Shown: one piece after another, positions 32,975-45,288 of the stretch | Layout of the letters: every line of letters starts with the position of its first letter | How positions within the stretch are numbered: position 1 is the first letter of the stretch | Source of the DNA: Ditylenchus dipsaci | Taxonomy: Eukaryota > Nematoda > Chromadorea > Rhabditida > Anguinidae | Length of the DNA stretch: 64,000 nucleotides | NCBI GenBank assembly: GCA_004194705.1 | Contig: SADC01000310.1 | Location: 1 to 64,000 of the forward strand | Direction: 5' to 3' | Made by a program: the position numbers and the translations under genes | Notes under the pieces: model-generated | Database searches by the model: none | What the model was told of the DNA's origin: nothing | What the model saw: the letters and a program-made list of their open reading frames with translations, nothing else

Positions 32975-35654
32975 CTGGATAACTAAATATAGTAAAATAC
33001 ACCCTCTTTGAATAAAATGCGTTTGACAAAAAGGGATTTGAAATTATCTAATCTTGTGAAATATACAACGAAACTTTTTCGCGGAATTCAAACACACTTT
33101 TGCATAATAAAAAATTGAAATAGGAGCGTCAGTGTCAGAATTGCGAAAGTTCTTCGACAAATGCTCAAAAACTGATGCGCCATGGAAAATACGTCAATTG
33201 TTTTGTCACGTCTTGTTTTCTTAAGAATCTCGGCACTTATTGAGTCCGGGGGCTCGTTTCACGATTTTTCGTAATTCATTTGTAAACATCTCCTAAGTAA
33301 TTATGATACTCTAAAAACGATAAAAACACTGTTCTCTCACATTTTCTCACTTGAAATTTCAATTTTTTTGAAAAAAGAATTTGGAATAAAATATGACTTT
33401 TTGCCTTAGGGGCATACTTGCACGATCTTAAAAAAAATTTAGTTTTCGAAAATAAACGCCACCGCCGGCATTTTTAAAATTTCGCCGACGCCACCGGCGC
33501 TACAAAATGGCAAATTTTACCCGGCGGTCCACCTTCGCTCTGCCGGCGGCCGTGCAAGTATGCTTGGGGGAACTAAGATAAATCAATGTTTCGGGTCAAA
33601 TTTTAGTCAAAAATTTTTTTTCGTAAAATTGGTTTTTATATAGAAAAGGGTTAGTAAACAAAGCTTTTGTCGTTTTAGGACATAAAAATACTTAGGGGAC
33701 GTTTTAACACGATTTGCGAAAAAATATGAAATGCGCCCCCGGACTAAATAAGTTCCAGGATCTCAATTTTATATGCAATTAAAAAATTCCAATTAATTTT
33801 TCTATCAATTACTTTGTTTCTGTAATTATGTTACAAATACAACTTTTCATGATGCGCAATTTGGTTGAAATCGAAACACCATCTTGTCAGCAAAATATCT
33901 CTTAAAGGGACATTTCAAAAATACATATTACCCAGGGCTTAAAAAAGTCCTTTATTTGAAGTTTGTCCTTTATTTGAGACGCGAAATCTTTAGAATTTTC
34001 GAAATTTTACGTCGAAATCTATATTTCTGGTGCTTTAAAATCGATAATGACTGGCGATAATGGCACTTTTTGACAAAAAATGACTAAATGTTCTTTATTT
34101 TAAAATTTTTGATTCCTAGCTGGTATTACCGTATTTTCTCTAATAGCTCACCCGACTAAGTTATATATAAGCTCCTTGAAAATCGAAATTCTTTGATATC
34201 GATTTCAGCTCCGCCAAACCTAAGAAGTAAAATCAGTAAAGCTCGTGAGAGCCAAAAAAATAAATTACATATAGAGATGTAAAATATCTGCTCTAGGTCA
34301 AGATACAGGTCCTAAAAATTGAAGAGGGTTGAGTTAATAGAAAGGGGTGAGCGATTAGAAAAAATATGATTGGTATGTTTTGCTCCTTTTGCGAAGGGCA
34401 ATGTGAGCTTTTTTTGCTTTCTACGTGAGTTGTGTGTTCCAGTAACAATATTTATATACAAAAAACAATATATTATCAAATTCAAATGTACATAAAGTTA
34501 AAAAAAAATCAGCACATTGTCTACTAATATCACACGTTTCAAGCAGATTTGACTAGCAGTAGTAGATCATTTATTTTTTAGACTGCTACAAACCATAGAC
34601 CGAATACTGGATAGAATACTAAATGCTCTATATACCTCTATCTTTTTTGCCTTTGTGTTACAAATGTAACGAAACAGGGTTCACCCCTTTTGTTTCAGCC
34701 ATGGATGAGTTCGCACAATTAGATACTCTCGATGCTCTACTGATCGATAATATATTAAAATAAATGCTTAAATTAAAGTTTGGCATCAAAGGTCAGAAAT
34801 AAAAAGCATCAACCGCTATTTGAAGTTTTGAATTTTCTGATTTGTAAAAAAATTGAGCGTCAATTTTAAGAATATAGGGGTTTTACAGAATGAGTAACTT
34901 GTGACTTTAATTTGCACCAAAGCCCTTTTATTGAAGCTCTAAAATTTCTAAATTATCGAAACAATTGAGCTCTAAGTAAGGTCGGACTCGACCTGTCGAT
35001 TTCCACCTTTTACGTTAAAAGTTAAAAAATTCGACTTCCGGCTTGGATTACAAATTACGACGGATCATTAACCCTAGCTCTAAGGCTACATGCTGGTATA
35101 AAAATTTGAAAAAATTCTAATTAGTGAGTATAAAATACAAAAGTTCAAATTTGCTGTTACAAATGCAGTAATTCGCTGCTGAAATTCAGATTTTGCTACT
35201 TCACTTCAGAGATATCGACGCATTAGAATATATACGGTATCAATTTTGCAATGCTGAAAAGTGACAATATTAAAGCAGCTCGTCAAACATGTGAAATATT
35301 TTATAAAACAGTATAAAGCTATACAACTAGTCTAAGTCAGTGCTACTGGGACGGAGAGAATTCTGTGGCGGGTGGTTCTGCAAATGCTTACAGCTCGAAC
35401 ATTTTCTACTGAAACATAAATATTTTTAGAAATTTTTTCTCACCGCGGATTTGTCGTTCTTTAAATTTTCACCGTCCCATGCTTAGAAAACAATTATAAT
35501 AAGAGCAAATTTCACTGAAGAAAAGAGTCCATTGGTGGAGCAAGCCTTTCTATCCTCCTAGTCTCTAACCTGCAAACAACAAAGGGTATGTAAATTATGA
35601 TGGCTTTTCATTATAATTTTTTTTATAAATTTTTAATTAAAGAAATGTTAAAAA
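32975..35654. other. intergenic region between rpb-3 and the esterase gene
   Basis: Repeat debris: a copy of the GGGGAACTAAG/CCTTAGGGGC module at 33260-33720 with a GC-rich CGCCGGCGG island (33450-33560), and a CCGTATTTTCTCTAATAG-family element at about 34128-34372. A 20-codon frame starting at ATGGATGAGTTCGC (about 34700) sits behind TTTGTTTCAG, but nothing supports it further. The rest is AT-rich and featureless to me. Confidence 0.4.
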
Positions 35655-35660
35655 TTTATT
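35655..35660 (-). terminator. poly(A) signal of the esterase gene
   Basis: AATAAA on the minus strand, 76 bases beyond the proposed stop at 35736. Its spacing supports that 3' end. Confidence 0.5.
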
Positions 35661-35735
35661 AGTGATAAAAGAGAGGGGCTGAGGGTGATTCAGTCACTTT
35701 TTGTTAGATCATGACCACGGCTGAAGAAATTGACC

Positions 35736-38700
35736 TTATGAAGCTTCGTATAGCTTGGTATATAACACTAAAATTTATGATATTTTTGATTGACAAAAAT
35801 ATATATTTAATTTTTTGCATAAATTATAGACAACAAGATTTGTAGTTGAAAAAGGTTAGCCAAATTTTAAAGTTCGAACTTCAAAAAAGAAACTACAAAG
35901 GTATTTTTCTGGATTTTTTCTGCTGAATATAATAGAATTTTGTGAAAATAGTTTTACATTTCGATATATGCTTAGTCCAAACTTCAAATTTATCTGCAAA
36001 TAAACATACTTTTGCCTCATTTGAGGTTTTTCCCTGATGACTAAATGGTTTTCAGGTTGACTGTTGTTCACCTGAAGCAAAAACTTTGTTTAAAATCACA
36101 GCTCAAAAAAATCACCGGTTCCCATCTGAATTGAATGTCCGTTGGTTCAGCATTAAACTCTTTCACATCGAAGTTATTATTGTTGTTATCATATTTTTGG
36201 ATGCCTGCTTGCGTCACACCATTTGGATTTCCAAACTTGGCAAAGTTGGTCCACATTCGGGTGGTTAAATCCAGAACTTTTCGGTCTGTGTGGTTGCGCC
36301 TCCAGGGGTCACGAACATGTTGATGTCAAATATGTACATTAATTCAGTGCAATGGGTGGCGCCTACAAATCGGGCATGGACTATTTCAGCTTGTGTACCT
36401 ATGAATTCTTAGTACCTACGAATGGCAACAAGGGTTCAAAGCACGACTAGAGTCTGGATTGAAATGCTCAAAAATATAACGGTAAACAGTGGAGTTAGTC
36501 AATTGGGTCATTTTGTCACAGTAGTTTTGCAAAGGTAGATTGTTGATCAGATCACTCATTATCTGCAAATAACTGTAAAACAAACTTCTATGTGTCATAA
36601 CTAGAGATGGAAACGAGACGGGACGATTCCCGCCCGCTCGGCTGAATTTTAGGGGATTGTCCCGTCCCGTTTATTTAAAATCTGTCCCGTCCCGAAAGTG
36701 TCAAATTTCCATCTCTAGTTATAACCCTAGTTTTGTAGTAGATATTTAAAAGGTTTTTGGAATTTTTGTTTTCAGTAGAGACTTATTCACGAATGAAAAC
36801 AGAATGATTTTTTTTTGAAAAACGACAGCTGGGCAAAGAAGAACATTTTTAATTTTTTGAAGAAATAAGGTATTTTAGTGCTCATTGCCATTAATAATAG
36901 AAAAACATTTTGACTACAAATTTAAAAAATTAGGGATCTCAAAAACGACAAATCTTTACATGACCATCAGATCAGAGCTTAAACCATCACATATAGAGTT
37001 CCAAAAAAAACCATGTTTTAAATAATGTAGCAAAAAGTTGTTAAAGCAAAGTGAGTCAGTGATAACTAATTTTAGAAATCATATCTAGGAAAAAAAGCTA
37101 TGGCGGCTAGAAATATTAGAGCTTTTTAAAAAAAATTATAGTATGACCTCTGATATTTCCTGGGAGTTATTATTTTTTGCAAACCCTTCAAATTTATGAC
37201 CTAAAATAAGCTGACTTACAGCAACAGAAACTTGTTGAACCGCTTTTTTGTCTTTCCTCATATGGTCACTGATGCCATACAAATCTCTGAAAGCAGCTAA
37301 TGTGACTGCTTCCGAAGGTATACTAGACCGCCTGTTAGCTTCATCCAGAAGTTCTTGAGCTCTGCGTTCACAATAAATAAGAAATTTGGCGTTGGCACGT
37401 TGGAAACCCAGAGCCACTGCAAAATAAATTGCTAATTAAAAACTTACACAAAAGGTTTTAAGATGCAAAAAAACTCACAAAAGAGCAATCCCTCATATTT
37501 GCAAACACCAGCCATAACATTTCTCTTAGGCGATTCCTTTCTCAACTCTTTGATGCTCTTTGGCAATATTTCACCATCGATTATTGGTGTAATTGGAATT
37601 CTCAACTGAAGTTAAAAATGATGATTCACTTTAAGTGTGCTTAAATTTTTTGTGAATTTACTTCTCCAATCACAATCCTATCACCTATCATAGTCGCCTC
37701 TACAAAAAATCAATGAAAAACTAAGCACGTGCCAAATTAGTGTAACAAGCATACCAAACTTTTCAGCTGGTACAGCTCTCAGAAATTGCATTAAATCAGC
37801 ATTTTCTTCTTTAGTCCATTGTTCGGCTGAAGAAAATAAGTTTTAAATTCAAGGGAACAAAAAAATTATTGAACAAAAAAATACTTACTTATACTGCTTC
37901 TTTGAAAACCCAGTTTGAGAGCTTTTTGTTGGCAGTACTCCATGAGTTGCTCTCTGGATGACAGTGCCCACATAGATTCCGCACTACCACCCATTAAAAT
38001 AATGTTTTGAAAGAGATCTGGAAAAACAACCCGCATTTTTTCAGCTTTAAAATCTTTTGTTATTAGCATTACTACCTCTAGAAAGAGGGGAAAGGGACAA
38101 TAGATCAGCAGATACAGCACCAGCACTTTGACCAAAAACAGTGATGTTGTTAGGGTTTCCACCAAAGTTAGCAATATTCTCTTTCACCCATTTTAAAGCC
38201 ATCATTTGATCGTAGAGCCCGTAGTTGCCGGTTGCATTCTCATCGCCGGTAAAGAAATAGCCAAGAAAACCAAGACGATACTGTATAGTGACAACGATCA
38301 CATCATGACGAACCAAAGTTCTAAAAATTGGGTTAATTAACTTTTGTCTTGTTTGGGTAAGCTAGTGCAATTAAGTAAAGATATGAATTATTTAATGCTA
38401 CTTTTTTATAAGAAAATATTTTTTAAAAACTTGAAAAAAATATTTACAAAAAAATAACCTGGATACACAAGCATAGTTATATTTAACAGCAGAGTCCATA
38501 ACAAATCCACCTCCATGGATATATACCATGACTCCAAATCCATCCTGAAATGTCAGAACTAAGTTTCCTGCTCATTATTATCAACACAAAGCACTTTTAA
38601 AAACTAACTGGAAATAATTTACAGTCAGGTGACCATGCAGGAGTAATCACATTCAAATACAGGCAGTCTTCCGATTTGCCTACCCTCAGCTCCATCGTGT

Positions 38701-39079
38701 CCCAGAAGAAGTCTCGTTGAATAGATCTGCTTTTGTAGCGTTTTGTCGACAATGGCTGCCTCCACGCTGGTTCGTCTAATGCAACTGGTTTCTACAAACA
38801 AAATTAACTGAAAAAGCAAGATTTAAAATAAACGAAACCTGCCTTAAATCTCAACTCTCCTAATGGTGGCTTTGCATACGGGATTCCAAGAAATACATTT
38901 ACCCATCTGTCTTCTTGTTGTGGCCCTTTTGCTTTCAACTTGAGTCGTTTGCCTTCCAATGGTCCATTTCTAGTAGCCACAATAGGTGATGGAATATTAG
39001 AGCGGAAATGACGGGTCAATGGAGGACGGTGTTGATCTGGATGCTTAGAAGTAAGGCTAGAAGATGAAGCGGAACCCAT
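35736..39079 (-). CDS. type-B carboxylesterase, about 13 exons, frame breaks near the 3' end
   Basis: Exons: 39079-38843, 38791-38609, 38544-38459, 38320-38076, 38017-37889, 37826-37755, 37699-37672, 37605-37479, 37416-37220, 36562-36420, about 36380-36116, 36071-36010 and possibly 35767-35736. Landmarks: [31 protein letters not shown]; oxyanion loop YIHGGGF; nucleophile serine in [12 protein letters not shown]; acid residue likely the Glu of CKYEGLLF; base His in [12 protein letters not shown]; end [12 protein letters not shown]. It would hydrolyse carboxylic esters. There is no signal peptide; the N-terminus MGSASSSS fits a myristoylation site, so it may act in the cytosol. Intron 1 uses a GC donor (AAG|GCAGGT). 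The join of exons 10 and 11 and a spot near 36345 need frame changes of one base. The last exon (YTKLYEAS, stop) is tentative; substrate unknown. Confidence 0.85.
36602..36717. mobile_element. hAT-like MITE in an esterase intron
   Basis: Ends TAGAGATGGAAA and TTTCCATCTCTA; flanks GTCATAAC (36594-36601) and GTTATAAC (36718-36725) agree at 7 of 8 bases. The interior repeats CGGGACGGG/CCCGTCCCG. Confidence 0.7.
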
Positions 39080-40846
39080 TTTTATCTTATATCATTAATC
39101 GGAACACATTAGTATGCAAAAACCTAAAAATATTATAATTTTATTTCTGCAAGGCAACACACGTATAATATCTATATATAATTTTTATTTTTATTCAAAA
39201 GATAAAATATCAGAGAAACAGTCACATATGTATGAAAAACTTCGCCGCAATTTTTTCTCATAACAAGTGTTAGTCATTGGTAGTAGACTTTTTATCTAAC
39301 AAATGCATATATAATTTACTTATGAAATAAAAAATATGATTTAAAAAGTCGTCCTGTATGCAAACATCTGCTAAACTTTGCATACAACTGGTTCATAAAG
39401 GAAATCAGACCTTAATTTCAAAAGTACAGTAATAGATTTTAAATAATTTTTGAATTTAAATGTTTTAATCAAAAGAAATGGGTTTAGCAAAAAAATATAT
39501 TTAGTTGTAGAAAAGTTATCGGAATTTCTGGCAAGAAACATATTATGCACTTTTTATAAACTCCAATACGATCTATTCCCTATTTATAACATTATAACAT
39601 ATTAATTAATTTTCCATTCTAGTCATTGTGAGTGCTGAGAAAGGTAGTTTCAACCAATAGGGACACATTGCTACAAATAGCAAGAAACCAATTTTATTCA
39701 CAGCAAATTATATTTTTACTATTTTGTTGTTTTTCATAAAATTAAAAATGCTGGAAACACTGATTTTGTTTGTTAATACATAAATCTTATTCTTTTACCA
39801 AAATATTATGGGAACAAAAAACAAAAAATAATAAAAAAACTACTTAAAATAGAAAGCTTTTTTGATCTAGAAAGTATTAACTTAATTCATCAGCCGTTAT
39901 CGAAAAAAAATTCTATCTTGTGCTTTTAAACTATTGCGTTAGATCGAAAAATAGCAAAAGAGCAAATTACACAATGTCACTCACCCAATGATCAGCCGAG
40001 AACAATAGACCCAAGAACATTTTAAATTTTCAGAAAAAACCACTCTTCACAAGAAGGAAGCAGCTTTTACAAAAAGAGGACAACCAAAAGCAAAACAATG
40101 AGAAATTTCGGTCCTTCTGCTCATCATAATTTCTTCTTGTTCTTCTATTGGTTTGTAGGACAAAGGGCAAAGGTCTACAGCAAAAGAGGTAAATAAAAAT
40201 AAACTCCTATTATTAATATTAAATAGAATAGATGTAATCTTTGGTGTAACACATGTTGTTAACAATTTACCTTAATCTTTTTTTTAACTTTGGGTGCAGT
40301 GAAACATTGCTATAGAATGTTAGGTCAAGCCAATAATTTCTATGAAAAAGCTTTTTTTGAATACTCGTGATGCCTTTCACTTCAATGTTCTGAATAGTAA
40401 TTTTCAAACTCAATATAGCATAGAAAACAAAACTCAGCACAAAATTGTGTTTCTAACTTTTCAATTTGTAGCCAGATCTTGGAACAAAATAAATAAATTC
40501 GACAATTCCGACCTTCTTTTTTGTAGGTAGCGAATGCTAAAAAGAGGTCTTGCTTGTTCAAACCATATTTTTTGGGTAGGAAAATGTCAATTTTAATGTA
40601 GGTGTTCCTTAAACAAAATGTTACTACTCATTTGGGCCCACGCATTTGCTCCAAACTAATCTGCGCCTACTCATATGCTGATAATAAAGATTTATTTTTC
40701 TAACTTAAGTTTTTTGACTAAAATCTAGCTTTTTGCATTGGAGGGGGGGGGGGCAATGTACGTCAACGTTTTGATTGAATTTAAGTCTAAAAATAATTCA
40801 AAAAAATAGAGTAGAAAAGTGTCAGAATTTTTTAAATCGTTTTTAA

Positions 40847-41680
40847 AGGGGGGGGGGGAACTTTATATACGCATCGCCTTTTGTCGAAAGTTCAAGTCCC
40901 TCTGGGGTGTTTTAATTAACTTTTTTAGTAATTTTTTTGACTTTCAGGTCCAAAAATCATCGAGCAATCCATTGCAACCATTTCCAGCACTGATTTGTTG
41001 TCATCAACGGCCTCAATTTTGCGATTTTTGGCAAATGACCACCAAAATTAGAAGAAACCAGCCAAAATGATGCGTATTTAGACTAATATAGCCCGAGCCT
41101 CCACCAATTTTATTTATTTGTCCACGCGTTAAGTGACTTTTTTGAGTCAGAATTTTATGGCCAACAAGATAGAAATTTTTTCACACCAAAATCACTTCCG
41201 GAAAACAAGATAGCTAGCGAAGGTTTGACCAAGGAACAATAGAGTACTATTGAGGGGAGGATTTCGGTATTATTTAGGAACTGACTTTTATTGCGATTTC
41301 AATCTACATTATTCTATACAACCGTATGCTGAAAATGACAACAAGAAGCAGGGCTACATTTTGAGTGTAAGATTGCAAATGAGTATGTAAATTAAAATTG
41401 GGAAAAACGTCAGTTCCAGGATACTACCGAAAAGTACTAGGATAATCATATTGAGGATTTCATCGAATTGGACATGGTTCAACGTTTTTTATACTTTAGC
41501 CTTAACTTATACCAACTTTTCATCTGTATGATAGCTCAAATGAAAGCGCAGAAGCTTGGCTACATTTCGACACTAAACTTGTAAATAAAAGGAGAAAAAA
41601 AATAAGGTCTGCAGCCAGTGGTAGTCGAACCTGTGACCTAAGGCGATGCGTATATAAAGTCCCCCCCCCCCTTTAACACA
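40847..41680. repeat. inverted pair, GGGGGGAACTTTATATACGC
   Basis: AAAGGGGGGGGGGAACTTTATATACGCATCGCC at the left is mirrored at 41640-41675 by GGCGATGCGTATATAAAGTC followed by poly-C. Next to the right arm lies a tRNA-like B box (AGTCGAACC, minus strand), suggesting a SINE-associated or foldback element of about 830 bp. Confidence 0.5.
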
Positions 41681-42079
41681 TAAAATTCGGCCAATTTTTG
41701 GCACTCTATAATTAATAATAAAGCTTTTTTGATCGATCGATATCAAACTAAAAATACCAATCTTCAATCTGAGACTTAAACTGGCCGTTGTAAATAATCC
41801 CCTCCTGGCCAAAAACCGGTTTAAACCTCGTTTTTACGCGATTTTAAAAAGATGAAAAAATAATTGGAAAAGCACTTTCCACAAAAAAAATTGACCAAAA
41901 ATCGACTTTTCGGCCGTTATGCAAGGTACTCAGCTACCTTATTTGGTGGTTTTTACCCTGTTTTGGTCACTGGGGCTGGCCAAAAAGAGTCTATATATAC
42001 TTTTTTGATCAAGAGTCTACCTCGGAATCAAGTCTAACAAGGAAAATCATCGAATTCCACTATTCGATTCAAAAATTCT

Positions 42080-42245
42080 GACAATGCCATCTTGTGGAGC
42101 ATAGTCGATTTACTACATAGAATTTCAATATATTTTTTGCTAACAGACAGAAAAAATTGAATTTGGAGACTCGAGAAACATCGAGCAAAATGTTTCTCAA
42201 GTCTCCAAATTCGATTTTTTCTGTCTGTTAGCAGAAAGGACATCA
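42080..42245. repeat. palindrome, TCTGTCTGTTAGC arms
   Basis: GCTAACAGACAGAAAAAATTGAATTTGGAGACTCGAGAAACAT is followed after a short loop by ATGTTTCTCAAGTCTCCAAA and then TTCTGTCTGTTAGC. Its arms are about 45 bp. A related single arm is at about 5578. Confidence 0.65.
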
Positions 42246-42537
42246 TTTCGCACATTTTTGGGCCAGGGGGGATTGTGTACTTCAGCCCTTAAACGAACTA
42301 AAAAGTATATAGTCTTAGCAAGTGCATCCGAATTTGTGACTCTTATTTGCACCTTACCAACACACCATTTTTGATTTAAAAATGCAGTAATTTGATGTTC
42401 ACAGACCAGAACCATTTTTTATTCTAAATGAGAAAAGAATGAAAACGCCTGAAAACTAAATTATTTTCTATACTTAATTTACAAAAAAAAATATCCAAAC
42501 AACCAGTCTAAAATCTTATTTATCAGCTTTGCAAAAT

Positions 42538-42750
42538 TTATCTACCAATAAAAATTTTCGACAACTTCAACATGGAAATTCTCGCTTTATGACGCATCTT
42601 TAGGGGTGATTGTGGTGAACCAGTCTTCCTATTTCTCCTATCTTTTCTGGTCAATCCCCACCTTATTTGCATCATTAGTGCAACAAACAAAAAAAGTAAA
42701 CCAAAACAAATCAAACACGAAAATAAGGAAGAAGAAAATCCAGAAAACAA
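42538..42750 (-). CDS. possible small membrane or secreted protein
   Basis: A 70-codon single-exon frame with a strong hydrophobic segment near its start (SLFSCLICFGLLFLFVALMM) followed by a very basic tail (TRKDRRNRKTGSPQSP, KMRHKARISMLK). It could be a signal-anchored peptide or chance. There are no neighbours, repeats or splice signals to decide. I do not recognise it. Confidence 0.2.
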   Translation of the reverse strand: MFSGFSSSLFSCLICFGLLFLFVALMMQIRWGLTRKDRRNRKTGSPQSPLKMRHKARISMLKLSKIFIGR

Positions 42751-43702
42751 GCTAATTGTTTACACAAAACAGCGAGTAGTTAGAAAAAAGTGTTGATATA
42801 GCACTTAATTAGCTGGCTGACTGGCAGATGCCCTCAGACAGCCTTTTCCGCTCATAGATGTAATCAGGTGCTACGAGAACACCTGGTCGCACAACTCAAA
42901 ATACTTAGACTTGCATTTAAACAACTAAAATTGCACACTTATCGAAAATTTAAAAAAGGGAAGAGTCATGTTCAGCAAAAGGACGGTACAATTTGCAGAA
43001 TGATAGGGTCTTTCAAAAATCCAGAAATGAGGGAGCACAGATAGGAAATCGCAAAATCAGGATTTGTGTTTCAAAAAGCAGGTATTAGACTAAAATATCA
43101 GGAACTTTCATTACAATCAGGCCATTTGTGCACCCTGATGGAGGGAGTGCACAAATTCCTGATTTTCGACGATCAAAAGTCAGAATTTAAGTCAAAAAAT
43201 TGGGAAATTACTAATAAATCAGTATATCTGTGCACCCTGGTTACAACACTAAAAAATTTCTTGGGTTGTGAGTTTAATAGCCCTCCATTTTCTCAATTTT
43301 TATACAAATTTTGTGTTACTAACACATTCGACGTAAGATCGAAAAGTAGACATAAGTCATAGTTATCAGATTTTAAACTTTTCTTTAAAAATTTGAGTAA
43401 AGGTTAGCCGGAAGTCCAGACTTCAAAGGCAAAATTGTTGGCAAATAATTTTCTTACATAAAAATACGAAAAGTTGCATTTTTGAGACGTTTGATGAAGC
43501 AAACAAGAGCTAAGAGTCTTTTTTTTTTAAATTAAATAAATTTTTATAAATCCAGCTCTCCTCCAACCCCTCCTCCATGAAAAACTACTCAGGTATAACC
43601 TATTTGGGCTTGTACATCGTACCTGGTATGTCTTTCCAGTAAAATTTTGACTCATCTCTATATAGTATTCGGGTCGGGTGGGTGGGTCACACTTTTATGA
43701 AT

Positions 43703-44290
43703 TATGGAACATTAGGTCATAGAGGGCTCAAAAACTTCTGTTGCATATGTTTTCAGACTCGCCTTGATGTTAGCTTTCGTTAAAAAAAAGAGCGGCAAGA
43801 AATTCTTATTTTAAAGAGGGGCGTTGACAAAAGTATGCAGGCCATTTTCGAGTTTTCAAAAAAAGTAATGTTTTTCGGTGTTTTTCATTTAAAGATCAAA
43901 AATAGAGTCATAGAGGGCTCAAAAACTTCTGATGCATATTTTTTTTAGACCGCCTTGATGTTAGCTTTCGTCTAAAGAAAAGAGCGGCAAAAAATTCGCA
44001 GTTTTAAAAGGGCCGAAAAGGGGCAGGCCAAAATTTGAGTTTTCCAATAAATTTATGTTTTTTCGGTGTTTTTCGATTTCGAAGGTCGAAAATAGGTCAT
44101 AGAGGGCTCAAAATTTTTTGTTGCAGATTTCATTAGATCCGCCTTGATGTCAAATTTTGTTTAAAAAAAAAGCGGTGAAAAATTTGCATTTTTAAGAGGG
44201 GCGTTGACAAAAGTATGCAGCCTATTTTTGAGAAAAATCTCATAATTTTCAAAATTTTTATTCTCAAATGAAAGTTTGAAAGAATTCAAA
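43703..44290. repeat. three tandem copies of a unit of about 195 bp
   Basis: TCATAGAGGGCTCAAAA starts copies at about 43719, 43911 and 44098. Each continues with CTTGATGTTAGCTTTCGT (third copy CTTGATGTCAAATTTTGT), AGAGCGGCAA and TTTTAAGAGGGGCGTTGACA-type sequence. The copies are roughly 80% alike. Confidence 0.7.
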
Positions 44291-44550
44291 ACTATATTTG
44301 AAGGCGACGATAGCAAAGGTAGGCGAGGATAGGAAAGAAAACGCGAGGATAGGCCTGGATAGGCAACGATAGGCGAGGATTCTTGCCGAACCACTAATGT
44401 AGATGAACACTAATGTTCCCGAACTACAGGAACAGTGCCCGACAACTAATGTTCCCGAACAGCATAGGCGCCAATAGGCGCCTGCAGACCCTTGTACTTT
44501 GTATTTGTAGTACAAGTACTAGTACAACTACAAAGTACAAGTGCAAACAC
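44290..44550. repeat. short tandem units and a small CAG...CTG palindrome
   Basis: 44310-44385 repeats GGCGAGGATAGG-like units; 44390-44460 repeats AACTAATGTTCCCGAAC. 44484-44548 is a palindrome with CAGACCCTTGTACTTTGTA and its complement ending CACTG, resembling a minute hAT-type element but without a clear target duplication. Confidence 0.5.
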
Positions 44551-44599
44551 TGATCGGAGAGAAAGGAATAAAAGGAGGCACTCTTTAGTCAAAATATTT

Positions 44600-44760
44600 T
44601 GAAGGTAATGGTTTTTTCTAGGTTTTTTTTACCATGCTTTTCAACATGGGACGTGGCAAAAAGAGGACTCCATGCATTTTATGATCAAGAGTGCTTCTCG
44701 GAATCATGTCTAAGGTAGGTGAGTGCGCGCATATTTAACTCTAATATTTAACTCTCAAGC
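44600..44760. repeat. CTAAGGTAAGTG-family fragment
   Basis: GGACGTGGCAAAAAGAGGAC, ATGCATTTTATGATCAAGAG, GGAATCATGTCTAAGGTAGG and GTGAGTGCGCGCATATTTAAC occur in the family's usual order. Only one half is present. Confidence 0.6.
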
Positions 44761-45219
44761 CAAAAACTTTGAGAATAACTTAATAAAGGCAAGAGAATTT
44801 GTATTATCGCTGCTATTAAATAAAGAGAGCATGTTCCAGTGGTTCCGCTGATAAATTTTTCTGCAGCAAAGATTAGCTGCAAGCACAAAACTAACTTTTG
44901 TTTATGTTTTTTGTTCATTTACCTTTAGTGAGGTTTATTACGAAAAAAGAACAAGAATGTTTTGCTTTTTTTATTCTTTGTTCAGTTTGTGTCAATGATA
45001 AATTGTTTTTGTCTTTTTCTGACCTAATAACTTGTCGAACTTTTGTTTTGCAGTTTTTTTTAAATGACGAGCGAAATAAAAGGAACTGTTTAATATATTG
45101 TATACCAGTCGATTTTCCAAGCCTCTAATATAGAGCAACCTGTATATTATTCCAGTGATTTAATAGGGGTAAATCTCTATTAGAAAAATTACAGTTATTA
45201 CAATACAAAACATGCCATA

Positions 45220-45288
45220 CAGTCCACTTTCGATAGACCGGAACCCCAGGGTGATCCCCAGGGGTACCAGCTTATCGAGAATAGACTG
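45220..45288. mobile_element. 69-bp pogo-like MITE
   Basis: Ends CAGTCCACTTTCGATAGACC and CTTATCGAGAATAGACTG, flanked by TA. It is among the smallest complete elements in the window, essentially two ends joined at CCCCAGGGTGATCCCCAGGG. Confidence 0.65.

Larger units (their letters stand above)
39080..42530. other. intergenic region upstream of the esterase gene
   Basis: 39.1-40.6 kb is unique, AT-rich sequence, probably the esterase promoter side. A minus-strand frame at 40265-40047 has an acceptor-like TTTTGCTGTAG inside it, but no recognisable domain. Beyond are a foldback at 40847-41680, a CTAAGGTAAGTG-family fragment at 41810-42030 and a palindrome at 42080-42245. No gene recognised. Confidence 0.4.

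Noticed and set aside
35700..35760. Plus-strand frame [16 protein letters not shown] opposite the last esterase exon
   Set aside because: No downstream exon was found; the minus-strand reading YTKLYEAS with a following AATAAA fits the esterase C-terminus better.
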